The translations under genes and the position numbers were made by a program. Below the pieces are notes generated by a model. The model ran no database searches and was not told the origin of the DNA. It was given only the letters and a program-made list of their open reading frames with translations. 35,232 nt of DNA, taken from positions 1 through 35,232 of the forward strand of contig JACPNP010000009.1 of NCBI GenBank assembly GCA_016185365.1, read 5' to 3'. This document shows positions 34,970 to 35,232 of the stretch, piece after piece; within the stretch, counting starts at the first letter, position 1, and each line of letters begins with the position of its first letter. This DNA comes from Terriglobales bacterium. GTDB lineage: Bacteria; Acidobacteriota; Terriglobia; Terriglobales; Acidobacteriaceae.

Positions 34970-35232
34970 TTGTCATTCCGAGCGAGGGGCTTCAGCCCCG
35001 AGTCGAGGAATCCCTTTCCACTGCACGAACAGTCGTCCGTCCGCCCCCTAGGAAGAAAACTACGCGGGCTTTCCCATCTCACTCCGTCTTGCCGCTCTGC
35101 TGTACCGCCAGCCTCTCGCCCTCGCCTGATGTCCCGCCAGCACCAAATATCACTGAGAACATCCCCCAGCACCAATACAGTTGACTTACCGAAAAAGAGC
35201 ACGGCTTTAGCCGTGCGTCCGCTGCATCAAAA
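34970..35232. repeat. end-of-window non-coding stretch with two further elements
   Basis: 34973-35017 is GTCATTCCGAGCGAG, a GGGGCTTCAGCCCC palindrome, then GTCGAGGAATCCC. 35199-35216 is a GCACGGCTTTAGCCGTGC hairpin. Between them nothing gene-like is visible on either strand. From 34457 to the right edge no coding region is supported. Confidence 0.7.

Noticed and set aside
34351-35184. 277-codon plus-strand frame over the terminal repeats
   Set aside because: The translation is a repeated AVLTFNHVAQP-type peptide from palindromic repeats; no gene-like start and no domain.

Overview
The window is GC-rich chromosomal DNA from a Gram-negative-type bacterium. An acidobacterium (Acidobacteriota) is the best guess. 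This is inferred from the mixture of genes: a bacillithiol deacetylase, a ligase-ACP-acyltransferase fusion, a secreted carboxypeptidase-regulatory-like protein, an RskA-type sigma/anti-sigma pair, many palindromic intergenic repeats, and -10 boxes placed almost on the start codons. No rRNA, tRNA, CRISPR array, insertion sequence or phage gene was recognised. Most of the window is ordinary housekeeping sequence.

Layout. 1-3.3 kb: 3' end of a TatD nuclease, yajQ, a long-chain polyprenyl diphosphate synthase, a CYTH protein and a DUF1801-like protein. 3.65-9.64 kb: secA (minus), divergent from a large acyl-AMP ligase/ACP/acyltransferase fusion (plus). 9.8-11.7 kb: xerD and xerC as an overlapping minus-strand pair. 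11.9-17.6 kb: 2-oxoacid dehydrogenase E1 alpha and beta, separated by an unusual repeat tract, then a PhzF-like isomerase, a short-chain reductase (minus) and an acyl-CoA ligase. 17.7-20.3 kb (minus): secreted regulatory-like domain protein, DHH phosphoesterase, zinc-ribbon membrane protein and a Fur-family regulator. 20.4-24.4 kb: penicillin-acylase-family hydrolase and a beta-propeller lipoprotein (minus). 24.5-28.8 kb: homocysteine methyltransferase/MTHFR fusion, xseB, ispA-like prenyl synthase, DUF1287 protein and bshB1, tightly packed. 28.7-30.3 kb: secreted zinc-protease-like protein (minus). 30.4-34.3 kb: VOC protein, a peroxiredoxin-like gene with an in-frame TGA, ECF sigma factor and its anti-sigma, deoxyribosyltransferase-like protein, thymidine kinase and a PilZ protein (minus). 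34.5-35.2 kb: non-coding and full of repeats.

The most interesting item is at 30828-31358. It is a peroxiredoxin-like reading frame interrupted only by a TGA at the expected peroxidatic-cysteine position, followed within 11 bases by a small hairpin of the size and spacing expected of a bacterial SECIS element. I read it as a probable selenoprotein that an ordinary gene caller would split or drop.

The intergenic DNA is built from several palindromic families. Families with arms GCACAGCCG/CGGCTGTGC and GCCGGCG/CGCCGGC both carry, in some copies, the same roughly 24-bp module in the hairpin loop. A third family has a GGCTTnAGCC core and often occurs as paired hairpins. Other local oddities are a 23-codon AT-rich patch inside the DHH gene, an 88-bp tandem duplication across the start of the PilZ gene, and a 100-bp tail-to-tail overlap between bshB1 and the protease gene.
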